Of a stretch of 64,000 nt of DNA, positions 25,275-36,228 are shown in pieces; the first letter of the stretch is position 1, and each line of letters begins with the position of its first letter. The notes under the pieces are model-generated. The model searched no databases. It was not told where the DNA came from and was given only the letters and a program-made list of their open reading frames with translations. The DNA is from JADGHX01 sp963837755 (GTDB taxonomy: Bacteria; Pseudomonadota; Gammaproteobacteria; Steroidobacterales; Steroidobacteraceae): assembly GCA_963837755.1 (NCBI GenBank), contig CAWIOP010000003.1, positions 434,001-498,000 of the forward strand. The letters run 5' to 3'. Position numbers and translations under genes: made by a program.

Positions 25275-27272
25275 CTACCCGCGCGCCGCGAGCTTCCCTT
25301 CGAGATGCAGGGCCAGCTCCGCGATGGTCGGGAAGTCGAACAGCTCGGTGAGGTCGACGAGTCCCGGGTAATCGCGGTCGATGTTCTCGTGGATCTCGAT
25401 CAGCTTCAGCGAGCTCGCGCCGACCTCGAACAGGTTGTCGTGGACGTCGACGTGCTTGCCTTCGAGCGCCGCGTCGCACGATGGCCTTGAGCTGGTCCTC
25501 GATCGCGGTGCGCGACGATCGGTGCCGGCCCACGTTGCGCTTCGCGCAGTGCGCGCAGCTCGGCCAGCTCCGCATCGAACTCGCCGTCGCACGTAGCCTT
25601 CTTCCAGCAGGTGGCGCTGGATCTTGCCGCTGGTGGTCTTGGGGATGCGCTTCACCGGCACGACTCGCGCCACTTCGACGCCCGGTGTGCTCGTTGATCA
25701 GGCGCGTCGCCTGCGTGGCGAGCGGCAGGAAGTCCTTCATGTCCGCCGCGGTGCAGCACGAACACCACGAGCTTCTCGGTCTGCTCGCCTTTGCGGCTGC
25801 GCGCCGGCCGCGACCACCTTGCCGAGCTCCAGGCCCGGCGCGCGCTGCGCGATGGTCTCGAGGTCGTGCGGGTAATAGTTCTGGCCGTTGACGAAGATGA
25901 TCTCCTTGGCGCGGCCGGAGATGTACAGCTCGCCCTCGTGCATCGAGGCCGAGGTCGCCGGTGCGCAGCCAGCCATCGGCCGTGAAGGCGGCGGCGTTCG
26001 CTTCCGGGTTCTCGAAATAGCCGCGCGTGACGTTCTCGCCGCGGATGTGCACGTGGCCCACTGTGCCCGTCAGGCAGCGGCGCATCGTCGTCACCGGCGA
26101 TGCTGCACTTCGCTGTACGGGATGGCTGGCCGTCGCACATGAGCTCCACCGCGTCCGGGTCGGACTGCGCCGACAGTCTGCGCGGTGCTGCCGACGCCAA
26201 GTGATTGGCGCTTGAACGCGATCGACTGATACGTCGTTCCCGACCGTGCGGGAAGCTCACGGCGAGCGACGCTTCGGCGAGCCCGTACACCGGGAACATG
26301 GCCGTGCGCGCAAGTTCCGCAGGCGCCAGGCGCGTGAGGAATTCGTCGCACAGCTCGACGCGAGATCGGCTCGGCGCCGTTGAAGATGAGCCGCACCGAC
26401 GACAGGTCGAGACCGTCGAGGGGCGCGATCGCCCGAGCACCTTGAGGTAGTGCCGGTAGCCGAAGTTGGGCGAGCACAGGATCGTGGCGCGCTTGCGGCT
26501 GGCGAACTGCAGCCACAGCAGCGGCCGGCGGATGAACAGCTCCGTGGGCATGAGGTGCGACGTGCATGCGGTGCGCGAACATGATGATGTGCATGCCGAT
26601 GAGACCCATGTCGTGGGTGAGCGGCATCCACGACAGGCGTGACGTCGTCCTCGTTGAAGCCCGCGGCTTCGCGTGGCGCCGCGCGCATTCGCGAGGATGT
26701 TGCGCGTGCGTGAGCACCACGCCCTTGGGCTCGCTGGTGGAGCCCGGAGGAGAACTGGATGAACGCGGTGTCGTCCGGCTGCGCGCGCGTGCACGCTCGC
26801 CGGCGCGCGAGATGTCATCGAGCGTTGTCGACCAGGAACGCGCGCGTGCGCGAGCGCTGTCGAACGTGTCCGGCTTCGCCGGCCTGGGTCGGCGAACGCG
26901 CCGATGCGCTCGAGCGAGCTTGCTGGTCGGTGTAGATGAAGGGCTTGCCGAGCTTGCGCGCGATGCGCAGCAGCTTGTGCCGGTGCTCGTCGCTGATGCC
27001 GAGCGCCACCGGCACCGGCACGATGCCGCCGAGCAGCGCGGCCCAGAACGCGTCGATGAACTGCTCGTTGTTGGCGAGGAACAGGATCAGCTTGTCGCCG
27101 CGGCTTCGCGCCGAGCTTCTGCAGGTGAAACAGGATGCCGAGCGCGCGCTCGTAGCAGCTCGCCGTAGGCCACGCTGCGCTCGTCGTTCTCGCCTTCGAG
27201 ATAGGTGATGGCGCGCGCGGCGCGTGCTGGTTGCGCCTCGATCAGCTCGGTGAGTGTGCTCGCGTTGAACAT
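25275..27272 (-). pseudogene. Fatty-acyl-AMP ligase fused to an acyl-carrier domain, many frameshifts
   Basis: FAAL enzymes adenylate fatty acids and load them on carrier proteins for lipopeptide, polyketide or glycolipid synthesis. Pieces in order: the start MFNASTLTELIEAQPARAAR; DEFLIHT-region fragments; the motif LSWMPLTHDMGLIGMHI, typical of FAALs; SPNFGYRHYLKVLG; the GDLG region; TSGKIQRHLLEEGYV; and an ACP domain with LFEVGASSLKLIEIH, whose Ser would carry phosphopantetheine. The frame breaks roughly every 50-150 bp by one base, mostly insertions. Repaired, it is about 660 residues. Its ATG overlaps the P450 stop. Either a decaying gene or a badly sequenced intact one. Confidence 0.75.
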
Positions 27273-28589
27273 CAGCGGCGTTCCAGCCTCATGAACAGGG
27301 GGTTGCTTGGTGCGCAGGTTGATCTGCGCTTCGAGCTCGAGCGGCCGGTCGGGCACGTAGGTCAGCCGGTAGCGGCGGGCGACCTTGTACAGGTGCATCA
27401 GCATTTCGTAGAGCGCGAGGGTCTCGCCGATGCAATGCCGCGGGCCGGCCGCGAACGGCATGTAGGCGAAACGCGGGCGGTCCGCTTCGTGCTCCGGCGT
27501 CGAAGCGCTCCGGCCGGAACGCGTCCGGGTCCTTCCAGAACTGCGGGTGCCGGTGCAGCAGATAGGGGCTCAGCAGCACGTCGGTGCCCGCCGGAACTCG
27601 ATAGCCGCCGAGCGTGTCGCGGCCGATCTGCGGCGGGACAGCAGCCAGCCCGGCGGATACAGCCGCAGCGCTTCGTCGATCACCTGCTGCGTGTAGGCGA
27701 GCGCCTCCATCTGCGAGAGCCTCGGTGCCGACGGTTTCCGGCGTGGCGTCGAGCTCCGCGTGCAGCTGCGCTTCGACGTCGGGTGCTGCGAGAGCAGATA
27801 CCAGGTCCAGTTGAGGCCGCTCGCCGTGGTTTCGTGGCCGGCGACGACGAGCGTCATGACTTCGTCGATGAGCTCGCGCTCGCTCATGGCGTCGCCGGTC
27901 TCCTTGTCGCGCGCGCTCATGAGCATGCTGCAGGAAGTCGAAGTGCTCCGCTTGGGCTTCGCGGCGCGGCGCGCGACGAGCGCCGCGACCAGCTTGCGCG
28001 AGCTGAGCGGAACTTGTAGGCGAACTGAAGATTGCGCGCCGGTTCCTTCGTGACGACGTCGAACGGATTGCCGCCGAGCTGCTGCGCGAGGCGGTCGAGG
28101 TCCGTGCCGAAGATGGAGCGCAGCACGATGTCGAGCGTGAGCTCGCTCATGTCGTCGGTGACGTTCACGGGCTCGCCGCGCGCGGCCTGCGCTTCCCACC
28201 GGGCGATGAAGCGCTCGTTGGCTTCGTCGATGAGTGCGCGCGAACCGGTGATCACGCGCCGGTGGAACATGGGCTGCATCATGTAGCGCTGGCGTTTCCA
28301 GAAGCTCGCCTTCGCTCGTCATGATGCCGTTGCCGAGCAGGATCTTGACGCGGTCGAGGCCCACGCCCTTGGTGTAGTTCCGGTGGTTCGACACCAGCAC
28401 GCGCTTGACGTCGTCCGGGTGATTGATGACGTAGGTGTAAGACTTGCGGCCGGGTGCGTATACCCGGTAGATGTCGCCGTAGCGGGCGAACAGCTCGGTC
28501 ATCCGCTCGAGGGAATCGTCCGTGGAGCCGATGTCGAATCGCAGCTCGGGCTCAGGCGGGTGTCGCTGGATTGCGTCTGGTGCGGTCAT
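27272..28589 (-). pseudogene. Cytochrome P450, many frameshifts
   Basis: Monooxygenase, likely acting on a fatty acyl or similar substrate given its neighbour. Starts MTAPDAIQRHPPEPELRFDIG. Visible motifs: I-helix VMTLVVAGHETTASGLNWTW (AGHETT), K-helix EALRLYPPGW (ExxR), and the haem loop FAAGPRHCIGETLA with the ligand cysteine. At least eight single-base indels are needed to join them. The tail pattern resembles bacterial CYPs of the CYP4/CYP102-like shape. Repaired length is about 440 residues. First gene of the operon with the acyl-AMP ligase, divergent from the acyltransferase at 28823. Confidence 0.78.
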
Positions 28590-28822
28590 GCGAGTGGCTG
28601 ACAAGATCGGGCGCAATCTTATCATCCAATGCCAGCGCTTCTGGATCGCTCCGCCGAGGGAGGCGCCTCATGCCGACCCTCATCGAGCGTGGCATCAGGT
28701 GCCGGGCTGCGGCACAGCATTGAGCCTTGTTTCGCCGGAGCCGATCACGGAAACTGCGCGTCCTGCGCGCAGCGTGCGCGTTTCAGCAGTCTTCGCACAT
28801 TCACACCGACGTAGCTCGCAGC

Positions 28823-29592
28823 ATGACGGAACCCGGCCCGGGCGGCGGCCTGCGCAATTCCATTTACCGGCAGGTCACCAGGTCCGGGCGGCGCATGACC
28901 GCCGGGCGGCGCCTGCTCTACGCGTTCGTCGTGCCGCTGGGTCTCGGACTCATACGATTCTGGTGGATGACCTGCCGCGTGGTGCGCGTGGAGGGGCAGG
29001 AGCATCTCGACGCCGCGCTCGCGAAGGCGCCGTCCCTGGTGCCGTGCTACTGGCACCAGCATCAGCTCTTCTGCGCCAAATATCTCGTGGACCAGAGCGC
29101 GGGCACCGCCGGCTCGCGCGGGCTGAAGGTGGGCTGGCTCATCAGCCCGTCGGTGGATGGCGAGATCGGCGCCATGATGGTCCGGCGCATTGGCGGGCAC
29201 GTGATTCGCGGCTCGTCCACCCCACGGGTGCGCGAGCGCTGCGGGATTACTACGAAGCGTTGGTCAAAGAGGGCGTGTCGCCCGCCATCACGCCGGATGG
29301 GCCGCGAGGGCCGCGATTCGAGTTCAAGCAGGGCGCCATCCTGCTGGCGCAGATCTCGGCACGGCCGATTCTGCCCATGGCTTACGCGGCCACGCGGGCG
29401 TGGCTCATCAAGTGGGACAAGTTCGTGTTGCCCGTGCCGTTCTCCCGCATCGTCATCGCCGTGGGCGCGCCACGCTATGTGCCGCGTGCCATCGATGCGG
29501 CGGCCATCGCGCAAATGCAGGGTGAAATGAAAGCGGAGCTGAAGCGGCTCTATGAAGTCGCGAAAGCCTCGCTGCACGGGCGTGAATCATGA
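28823..29592 (+). CDS. Lysophospholipid acyltransferase-like protein (DUF374), one frameshift
   Basis: Membrane-bound acyltransferase of the DUF374 group, probably acylating a lipid or lipid A precursor. A membrane segment near residues 28-50 is followed by VEGQEHLDAAL, a WHQHQ motif (the family's catalytic His region), then a second part in another frame with ALRDYYEALVKEGVSPAITP and DGPRGPRFEFKQGA, the conserved TPDGPRGP glyceride-binding motif. The break is near 29225 and one base repairs it. About 256 residues. Its stop overlaps the next start (ATGA). Confidence 0.78.
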
Positions 29593-30332
29593 GCGCCGAC
29601 GCCGCGGCTACGCCTGAAATCTCTGTCGTCATTCCAGTGTGCAACGAGGCCGGGAACGTCGGGCCCCTGGCGCAGGAAATCGCCACGGCGCTCGCCGGGC
29701 GAGCGTTCGAGATCCTGTTCGTCGATGACGGTAGCACGGATGCCACCGCCGCGGCGGTGTTGGCCGCGCGCGCTTCGATTCCTCAGGTGCGATTGCTCCG
29801 GCATTCATTTCGCAGCGGGCAGAGTGCCGCGGTGGCCACTGGCGTGCGGCTCGCGCGTGCCGAGTGGGTGGGCACGCTCGATGGCGACGGGCAGAACGAC
29901 CCTGCCGATATGCCCAAGCTGCTCGCGGCGCGCGCTCGCGCCGGAGAACGCCGGCGTCGCGTTGTTCCAGGGCCATCGCACCACGCGCAAGGACACGGGC
30001 TTTCGTAAGCTGCAGTCGCGCATCGCCAACGGCGTGCGCTCGAAGATGCTCGGCGATGGCACGCCGGACACCGGCTGCGGCATCAAGCTGCTGCATCGGC
30101 CAACGTATCTGGAGCTGCCGCAGTTCGATCACATGCATCGCTTCCTGCCGGCGCTGTTCCAGCGCGCACGGCGCGCGCGTCGATCTCGGTGCCGGTGAGT
30201 CACCGGCCGCGGGCGCGCGGCACGTCCAAGTACGGCATGCTGGACCGGCTGTGGGTGGGCATCGTCGACATCTTCGGCGTCATGTGGCTGCGCCGGCGCT
30301 ACAAGCCCGGCCTCACGGTTCGCGAGGAATAA
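29589..30332 (+). CDS. Family 2 glycosyltransferase (dolichyl-phosphate mannosyltransferase/ArnC-like), two frameshifts
   Basis: GT-A enzyme that typically transfers a sugar to a polyprenyl phosphate. The N-terminus EISVVIPVCNEAGNV, FVDDGSTD and LDGDGQNDPADMP are classic GT2 motifs. The frame breaks near 29935 and again near 30180; the middle frame has NAGVALFQGHRTTRKD and GTPDTGCGIKLL, the last has SKYGMLDRLWVG and DIFGVMWLRRR. Repaired length is about 247 residues. It stands upstream of LAB_N and GT39 genes, which would use its product. Confidence 0.82.
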
Positions 30333-30342
30333 CGCACGATGA

Positions 30343-30648
30343 ATGTCGGTCATCGCCCAGATGTTCGGCGTGGTGATCACGCCGTGGAAGCTCGTTGGCT
30401 ATGCCGGCGTGCTGCTGTTCGCGGGGCGCTGGGTGGTGCAGGTGCTGGCCACGCGCAAGCATGGCAAGCCCACCATTCCGCGCATCTTCTGGATGATGAG
30501 CGTGACGGGCAGCGCGTTGCTGCTGTCGTACTTCATCTGGGGCAAGAACGATTCGGTGGGCGTGCTCTCCAACCTGTTCCCGATGAGCGTGGCGATCTAC
30601 AACTGGCTCATGGACATCAAGGCCGGCCGCCAAGCGCAGCATGGCTGA
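30343..30648 (+). CDS. LAB_N-domain membrane protein
   Basis: 101 residues with three predicted membrane helices (MFGVVITPWKLVGYAGVLLF, IFWMMSVTGSALLLSYFIWG, LSNLFPMSVAIYNWLMDI). It matches the lipid-A-disaccharide synthase N-terminal domain family (LAB_N), which often stands alone between GT2 and GT39 genes. Its role is probably in handling the lipid-linked sugar. The frame is intact. Confidence 0.82.
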   Translation: MSVIAQMFGVVITPWKLVGYAGVLLFAGRWVVQVLATRKHGKPTIPRIFWMMSVTGSALLLSYFIWGKNDSVGVLSNLFPMSVAIYNWLMDIKAGRQAQHG

Positions 30649-32369
30649 AGGGCGCGCAATTGCCGCGCCCGAAGCGGTGAGGCTCAGCGACCTGCTGTGG
30701 CTCGGGCTCGCCCTGCTGCTGCTGGTCGGCACCGGACTGGGCGTTCGCGCTCCGTGGCCCGCGGACGAGCCGCGTTTCGCGCTCATCGCGCGCGAGATGG
30801 TGCACACCGGGGAGTGGCTGTTTCCGCGCATCGGCGGGGATCTATATCCCGACAAGCCGCCGGTCTACTTCTGGCTGCTGAGCCTCTGCTATTTCCTCAC
30901 CGGCTCGATTCGCGCGTCATTCCTGATCCCGGCATTCGTGGCGGCCTGCACCGTGACCGGGCTCGTGTACGACATGGGGCGTCGCACGGCGGGCCGCGCG
31001 AGCGGGCTGGCCGCTGCGCTCACGCTGGCCTGCTGCATTCAGTTCGTGATGACGATGCGCGGCGCGCAGATCGACCCCGTGCTCTGCGCGATCACCACAC
31101 TGTCGCTATACGCCTTCCTGCGTCACTTGCTGTTCGGGCCGGCCTGGGGCTGGTGCTTCATCGGCGGCGTTGGCGCCGGTGTGGGCGTGGTGACGAAAGG
31201 CGTTGGATTCCTGCCGCTGCTCGTGTTGCTGCCGTACGCGATATTCCGCGCTCGTGGCTTCAGATTCCTGCCGGCATTTGCGGGCGGGGCTCGGTGGTGG
31301 CTCGTTCCCGCCGGCTTTCTGGTGGGCGTCTCGGTGTGGCTCGTGCCCATGCTCATCGCCGTAGCCACGCGAAACGATCCGGCACTGGTCGCCTATCGCG
31401 ACGAGATCCTCTTCCAGCAAACCGTTCATCGTTACGCTTCGGCCTGGCACCACGTGATGCCGTGGTACTTCTTCATCGTCGAGGTGATTCCGGGCGCTGT
31501 GGCTGCCCCTCAGTCTGCTGTTCTTCTGGCTCGTGCCCCGCTGGGCGGGCGCGTGGCGTGAGCGGGATGCACGCGTGTGGCTGCCGCTCGCATGGGCCCT
31601 GCTGACGCTGATGTTCTTCTCATTGAGCGCGGGCAAGCGCGGCATCTACCTTTTCCCCGCGCTGCCGGCCGTGGCCATCGCGGCCGCGCCGTTCCTTCCG
31701 CATTTGTTCCTGCGTCGGGGCGTGCAGCGCGCGAGCCTCGTGCTCGGCGTCGTGCTGCTGGGTGCTGCCATCGCGTTGCTGATAGCTGAAGTGGCCGGCC
31801 CGGAGCGCCTGCGCGAGAAGCTGGCGGAGCTGGGCGTCGACTTACTCGTTCCCATTGCCGTGTTGGTCGGCGTCGGTGCGGTGCTTTGGGCATGGTCGGC
31901 GTGGAAGAAGCCGATCCTCGCCTGGCCCGCCGTGCTGGCTGCGGTCGCGGCGGTCTGGTCTTACGGCATCACGCCCGCCATCGACGGGGAACGCTCCGCG
32001 CGGGATTTCATGAAAAAGACGCTCGCGCTCGTTCCGCGCGACGCGGAGCTGGGCCTGCTCGCCTACAAGGAGCAGTTCCTGTTGTATCTGGACCGGCCCA
32101 TCGTGAATTTCGGGCATGCGCGCTGGCGCGAGGGCGAGCAGGAGGCCTATGACGCGTCCGTCTGGTTGAGCACCGTCCCCGGTCGGGTTCTGCTCGTCCC
32201 GGAATCCGCTCTCGCCCCGTGCTTCGTCAATACATCGAAGCGGCTGGCCGGGCTATCGAGCAGCGACCAGTGGTTCCTCGTCAGAGGCGAGGCCGAGCAG
32301 GGGTGCGTGGCAAGGGGAGAGCGCTCGCGAGCCATCCACTATCGACCGCCTGTGCTGGCAGGCAGTTGA
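30641..32369 (+). CDS. GT39/ArnT-like polyprenyl-phosphate glycosyltransferase, one frameshift
   Basis: Large membrane enzyme that moves a sugar from a polyprenyl carrier to a lipid or protein acceptor on the periplasmic side. The first loop has PWPADEPRFALIAREMV, with the DE-x-R acidic motif of the PMT/ArnT group, then PDKPPVYFW. Around ten hydrophobic segments follow. The frame shifts near 31496, between EVIPG and LSLLFFWLVPRW. The C-terminal part includes a soluble domain (ELGLLAYKEQFLLYLDRP). Repaired length is about 575 residues. It overlaps the LAB_N gene by 8 bases. Confidence 0.83.
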
Positions 32370-32584
32370 GTGCGATATGTCTGGTGAAATTCAGCAGCGG
32401 ACGGCTTGAATTCAAGTGCTAACAGGAGGTTAGCTTGTTTTCCTTCTGGACTGTGCCAGAATCCGGCGCGACCTTACGGAAAATACAGACCGTGAACTGT
32501 GTCGCCCGTCGTGGCCCGAGCCGGCGGGCCTGTCAGACTTCACGGGCGCACGGCTAGCGCAACTTCGGGGAGAGAAAACGTCGG

Positions 32585-35265
32585 ATGTCGACCCTGCCGC
32601 CCGATAAAACATCGGAGTTCACGGCTTCGGACATCTTGTCCGCGGATGCGTGGAACGGTCGCACAACCCGGCCGGCGCTCGGCCTCGATGTCGCGTGCAC
32701 GAAGATCGCGGTCGACTTCCAGAACATGCGTCGACCGGCCGTCGACGAAACCCTCCGCAAGAATCTCGAGCTGCTCCGGGAGGCCACCAGCTCCGACTGC
32801 GCCTTCGCCGCCGTATTCGGCCCCGATGAGCCCGTCTTCGTAGACATTCAGGTCGCGCGCAGCGCCTTCGCCCAATGCCGACCCGAAGCGCTTCGGGGCC
32901 AGAGCATCGACCTGTTCCCCTGGCTGAAGTCCCGCTGCGAGCATCTTCGCCTCTCCGAGCTGCGGGACACGAGCGCCCCGCGCCGGGAGCAGATGATCGA
33001 AGCGACCGCGCTTCTCGGAGCTTCAGATCGGCTCGGCCATGCTGGTGGCCTTCCGCGTGCAGGGAAAGCCCGCAGGCTTCCTGGGCCTGGCGCACGACCT
33101 GCCGCGTGGCGCGTGGGACGTGAACCTGCAGCTGCATGCTCAAACTCATCGGCACGAGCCTCGCCACGGGCCTCGAGCGCATCCGCATCGAGGCGCGCCT
33201 GCGCAAGCTCGAAGAGCGCATGACGCTTTCGCAGGCCGCCGCCAACGACGGGCTCTGGGACTTCGACGTCGAGAGCAACGAGGTCTACTTCTCGCCCCGC
33301 TGGAAGGCGATGCTCGGTTACGGGGACGACGACATGCGCGGCTCGCCGGACTGGCGCAGCCTCGTGCATCCGGACGACCTGTCGCGCGTGCAGGCGCAGA
33401 TCCGCGACCACGTTGGCGGCAAGACGCCGATTTTCGAGAGCACCCACCGCATGCGTCACCGCAACGGCGAGTGGCGCTGGGTGGTGAGCCGCGCCCATGC
33501 GCGCGTGGACAAGCACGGGCGCCTGCTGCGCCTGGTGGGCGTGGAGCTCGACATAACCGAGCGCAAGATCTACGAAGAGGCGCTGTTCCGCGAGAAGGAG
33601 AGCGCGCAGATCACCCTGCAGTCGATCGGTGACGGCGTCATCACGACCGATGCGAGCTCCACCATCGACTACATCAACCCGGTGGCCGAGGAGCTCACGG
33701 GCTGGCGCCTGGAAGATGCGATGGGGCGGCCGGTGGAAGAGATCTTCCGCGCGTTCCACGAAGAGACCTGCGAGCCGCTCGAGAATCCGCTCTCCGTTTC
33801 GATTCGCCGCATACGGCCCATCAAGTCGGTGCGCCCGATGCTGCTGATTCGCCGCGACGGCAACGAGCTGTATGTGGAGAGCACCGCGGCGCCCATCCGC
33901 GATGGCGCGGGCCATGTGAGCGGCGGCGTGCTCGTGTTCCATGACGTGAGCGAGTCGCGCGAGCTGAACCGGCGCCTGTCGTATCACGCAAGCCACGACC
34001 TGCTCACGGGCCTGGTGAATCGCCGCGAGTTCGAGGCGCGCCTGGAGCGGGCGCTCAAGAGCGCCAAGGCGCGCGAAGCGTCGTACGCGCTGTGCTACCT
34101 CGACATCGACCAGTTCAAGATCGTCAACGACACCTGCGGCCACAGCGCGGGAGATGCGCTGCTGGGGCAGGTGGGCGCGTTGTTGAAATCCAAGGTGCGC
34201 TGGCGCGACACACTGTCGCGCCTGGGTGGCGACGAGTTCGGCATCCTGCTCGAAAGCTGCTCGCTGGATGAAGCGATGCGGACGGCCGAAGCGCTGCGCG
34301 AAGCCGTGCGCAACTTCCGGTTCACCTGGGAAGATCGCGTGTTCCGCCTCGGCGCGAGCATCGGCGTGGTGCCCATCTCCGCGGACAACGCGGACTTCGC
34401 GTCCATTCTTTCGGCGGCCGACAGCGCCTGCCAGGCGGCGAAAGAGGGTGGCCGCAACCGCGTGCACAGCTTCGCCGAGAATGACATCGAGCTCATGCGC
34501 CGCCGGCGCGAGATGCAGTGGGCGGCGCGCATCAACGCGGCACTCGAGGAAGGGCGCTTCGAGCTCTTCCGCATGCAGATTCAGCCGCTGCAGCGGGTTG
34601 ACCCCGGCCAGCACTACGAGCTGCTCATCCGTCTGCGCGACGAAGGCGGGCGCATCGTGGCGCCGAACGACTTCATCTCGGCAGCCGAGCGCTATGGCAT
34701 TACGCCGGCGATCGACCGGTGGGTGATCGAGAACGCCTTCCGCTGGCTCGTCTCCGAAGCGGACGAGCGCGCGTCGCTCATGATGTGCTCCATCAATCTC
34801 TCCGGACAGAGCCTGGGTGACGACAAGTTCCTGCCGTTCGTCATCGACCAGTTCCATCGCAGCGGCCTGGATGCCTCGAAGATCTGCTTCGAGATCACGG
34901 AAACCGCGGCCGTGGCGAGCTTCTCGCAGGCGAACCGGTTCATCCAGGCGCTCAAGGAGCTCGGCTGCAAGTTCGCGCTGGACGATTTCGGCACCGGCCT
35001 CTCGTCGTTCGGCTACCTCAAGCATTTCCCCGTCGACTTCCTGAAGATCGACGGCTCGTTCGTGCGCGAGATCCTGCGCGACCCGATCGATCGCGAGATG
35101 GTTCGCTCCATCAACGAGATCGGCCACCTCACCGGCAAGCAGACCATCGCCGAGTTCGCCGAGAACGCCGAGATCATCCAGATGCTCACGAGCCTGGGCA
35201 TCGACTATGCGCAGGGCTATGGCGTGGCGCAGCCGCAGCGGGTGTTGAAGTCCGCCGTTGCCTAG
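32585..35265 (+). CDS. Cyclic-di-GMP protein with GAF-PAS-PAS-GGDEF-EAL domains, two frameshifts
   Basis: Bifunctional-type c-di-GMP enzyme. The N-terminal ~170 residues form a GAF-like domain interrupted by frameshifts near 33020 and 33137 (the latter an extra C before ATGCTCAAACTC). From 33137 on, 709 residues are intact: PAS/PAC (LWDFDVESNEVYFSPRWKAML), a second PAS (ITLQSIGDGVITTDAS), GGDEF with SRLGGDEFGILLES (active-site residues kept), then EAL with YELLIRL in place of the usual EALxR, FEITETAAV, LDDFGTGLSSFGYL and LKIDGSFV. Only the first EAL position deviates (ELL), which still keeps the metal-binding Glu. Both activities look possible. Confidence 0.87.
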
Positions 35266-35915
35266 TGCGGGGTCTGCGCGGTTGAAGGCTTCGCGTGGGC
35301 AAGTGCTTCGAACTGCGCTTCGAAGGCCGTTAGTGCGCGGATCACGTCCGCGTTTCGATCCTGCATCTTCAGCGACATCTCGATGCCCCGCAGGCGTTGT
35401 CCTGGCTTATAAAGTGCGGCGTGCTCAACTTCCCAGAACATGCCGATCAGCATCGACATGACCTGAATCTCGGTTCGAACCCGGCAGTGGCCGCTGCAGT
35501 AGCCGTGATATTTCAGGGCGAGCGATGTCGCCGTTCCGGGCGCAGGCGGCACAGGGTCGGCGACCCAGTCGCAAAATCGCTGGCTCAGCACGTTGTCGAT
35601 CTCAAGGACGCGATGTCGTGGGAACGCAAGGATGCGAACGCCGGCGAGGTCGTTGAGTGACTTCAAGGAACTGGGGACGAAGTCCGGGCTGCTGAAGTCG
35701 CAAAACTCCGGTCGGCGTCGCAACGCGCCGATTGCGCTTTCGCATTCCTTGATACGCGACTTGATGACGATTCGCTCATGGCTTTCCAGTCGGCGCATGA
35801 TCGGTACGAGCAGATACCGGACTTCCGCTTCGAGCTCTGCCGCCGCATGCCGGGCATGGGGAAGCAGCTCGAAATATTCTTCACGCAGTTGATCCTCGAC
35901 GGTGCGCGCGACCAT
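35262..35915 (-). CDS. RelA/SpoT-domain protein (small alarmone synthetase-like)
   Basis: A 217-residue protein with the RelA/SpoT nucleotidyltransferase fold: IKSRIKECESAIGALRR (the R.K..ES basic motif), SLNDLAGVRILAFPR (catalytic Asp region), then YHGYCSGHCRVRTEIQVMS and WEVEHAALYKPG, with the EIQ and H..YK motifs of ppGpp synthetases. No hydrolase domain. The conserved lysine after the basic helix is Ala/Leu here, so activity may differ. Toxic small synthetases pair with a small antitoxin gene; the 93-residue gene ending 1 bp before this ATG could be that partner. Convergent with the GGDEF-EAL gene, overlapping its end by 4 bases. Confidence 0.72.
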   Translation of the reverse strand: MVARTVEDQLREEYFELLPHARHAAAELEAEVRYLLVPIMRRLESHERIVIKSRIKECESAIGALRRRPEFCDFSSPDFVPSSLKSLNDLAGVRILAFPRHRVLEIDNVLSQRFCDWVADPVPPAPGTATSLALKYHGYCSGHCRVRTEIQVMSMLIGMFWEVEHAALYKPGQRLRGIEMSLKMQDRNADVIRALTAFEAQFEALAHAKPSTAQTPH

Positions 35916-35916
35916 G

Positions 35917-36198
35917 TCAGGAGTACGCGGCTTCGAGCGTTTTTCGGAACACGGGCGTAGGCTGATTGAAGCAGAAGAACTGCCACTCCGTGCCCGGCAC
36001 CGCCATTGCGATATGCGCCTCGAGTTCCTCGGCGCTGTGAGCGTCGACGAACCAATGGCTGAAGAGCATCTTGCGCGGCTTGTTCACGTAAGTGCCGTAG
36101 TAGTAGTCGAAGACATATCCACCGGCGTCCAGAACATCTGACTTCCTGCACATCCTTTGTACCTCACCATCCGTTTTCGATACACGCATTATGCGCAT
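35917..36198 (-). CDS. Small partner gene of the RelA/SpoT-domain protein, unknown family
   Basis: 93 residues, aromatic-rich (VFDYYYGTYVN, LFSHWFVDAHS, TEWQFFCFNQ), probably a small alpha/beta fold. An alternative start is the ATG three codons in (36189). It is the first gene of a two-gene operon with one base between stop and next start. Size, order and the palindrome upstream fit an antitoxin of a toxSAS-like module, but no known antitoxin family is recognised. Confidence 0.6.
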   Translation of the reverse strand: MRIMRVSKTDGEVQRMCRKSDVLDAGGYVFDYYYGTYVNKPRKMLFSHWFVDAHSAEELEAHIAMAVPGTEWQFFCFNQPTPVFRKTLEAAYS

Positions 36199-36228
36199 CG
36201 CTTCGATGAGATCAATGACAAGAGGAGC

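Noticed and set aside
32848..35127. A 759-codon open frame on the minus strand
   Set aside because: Antisense to the PAS-GGDEF-EAL coding sequence, with the composition of a mirrored frame.
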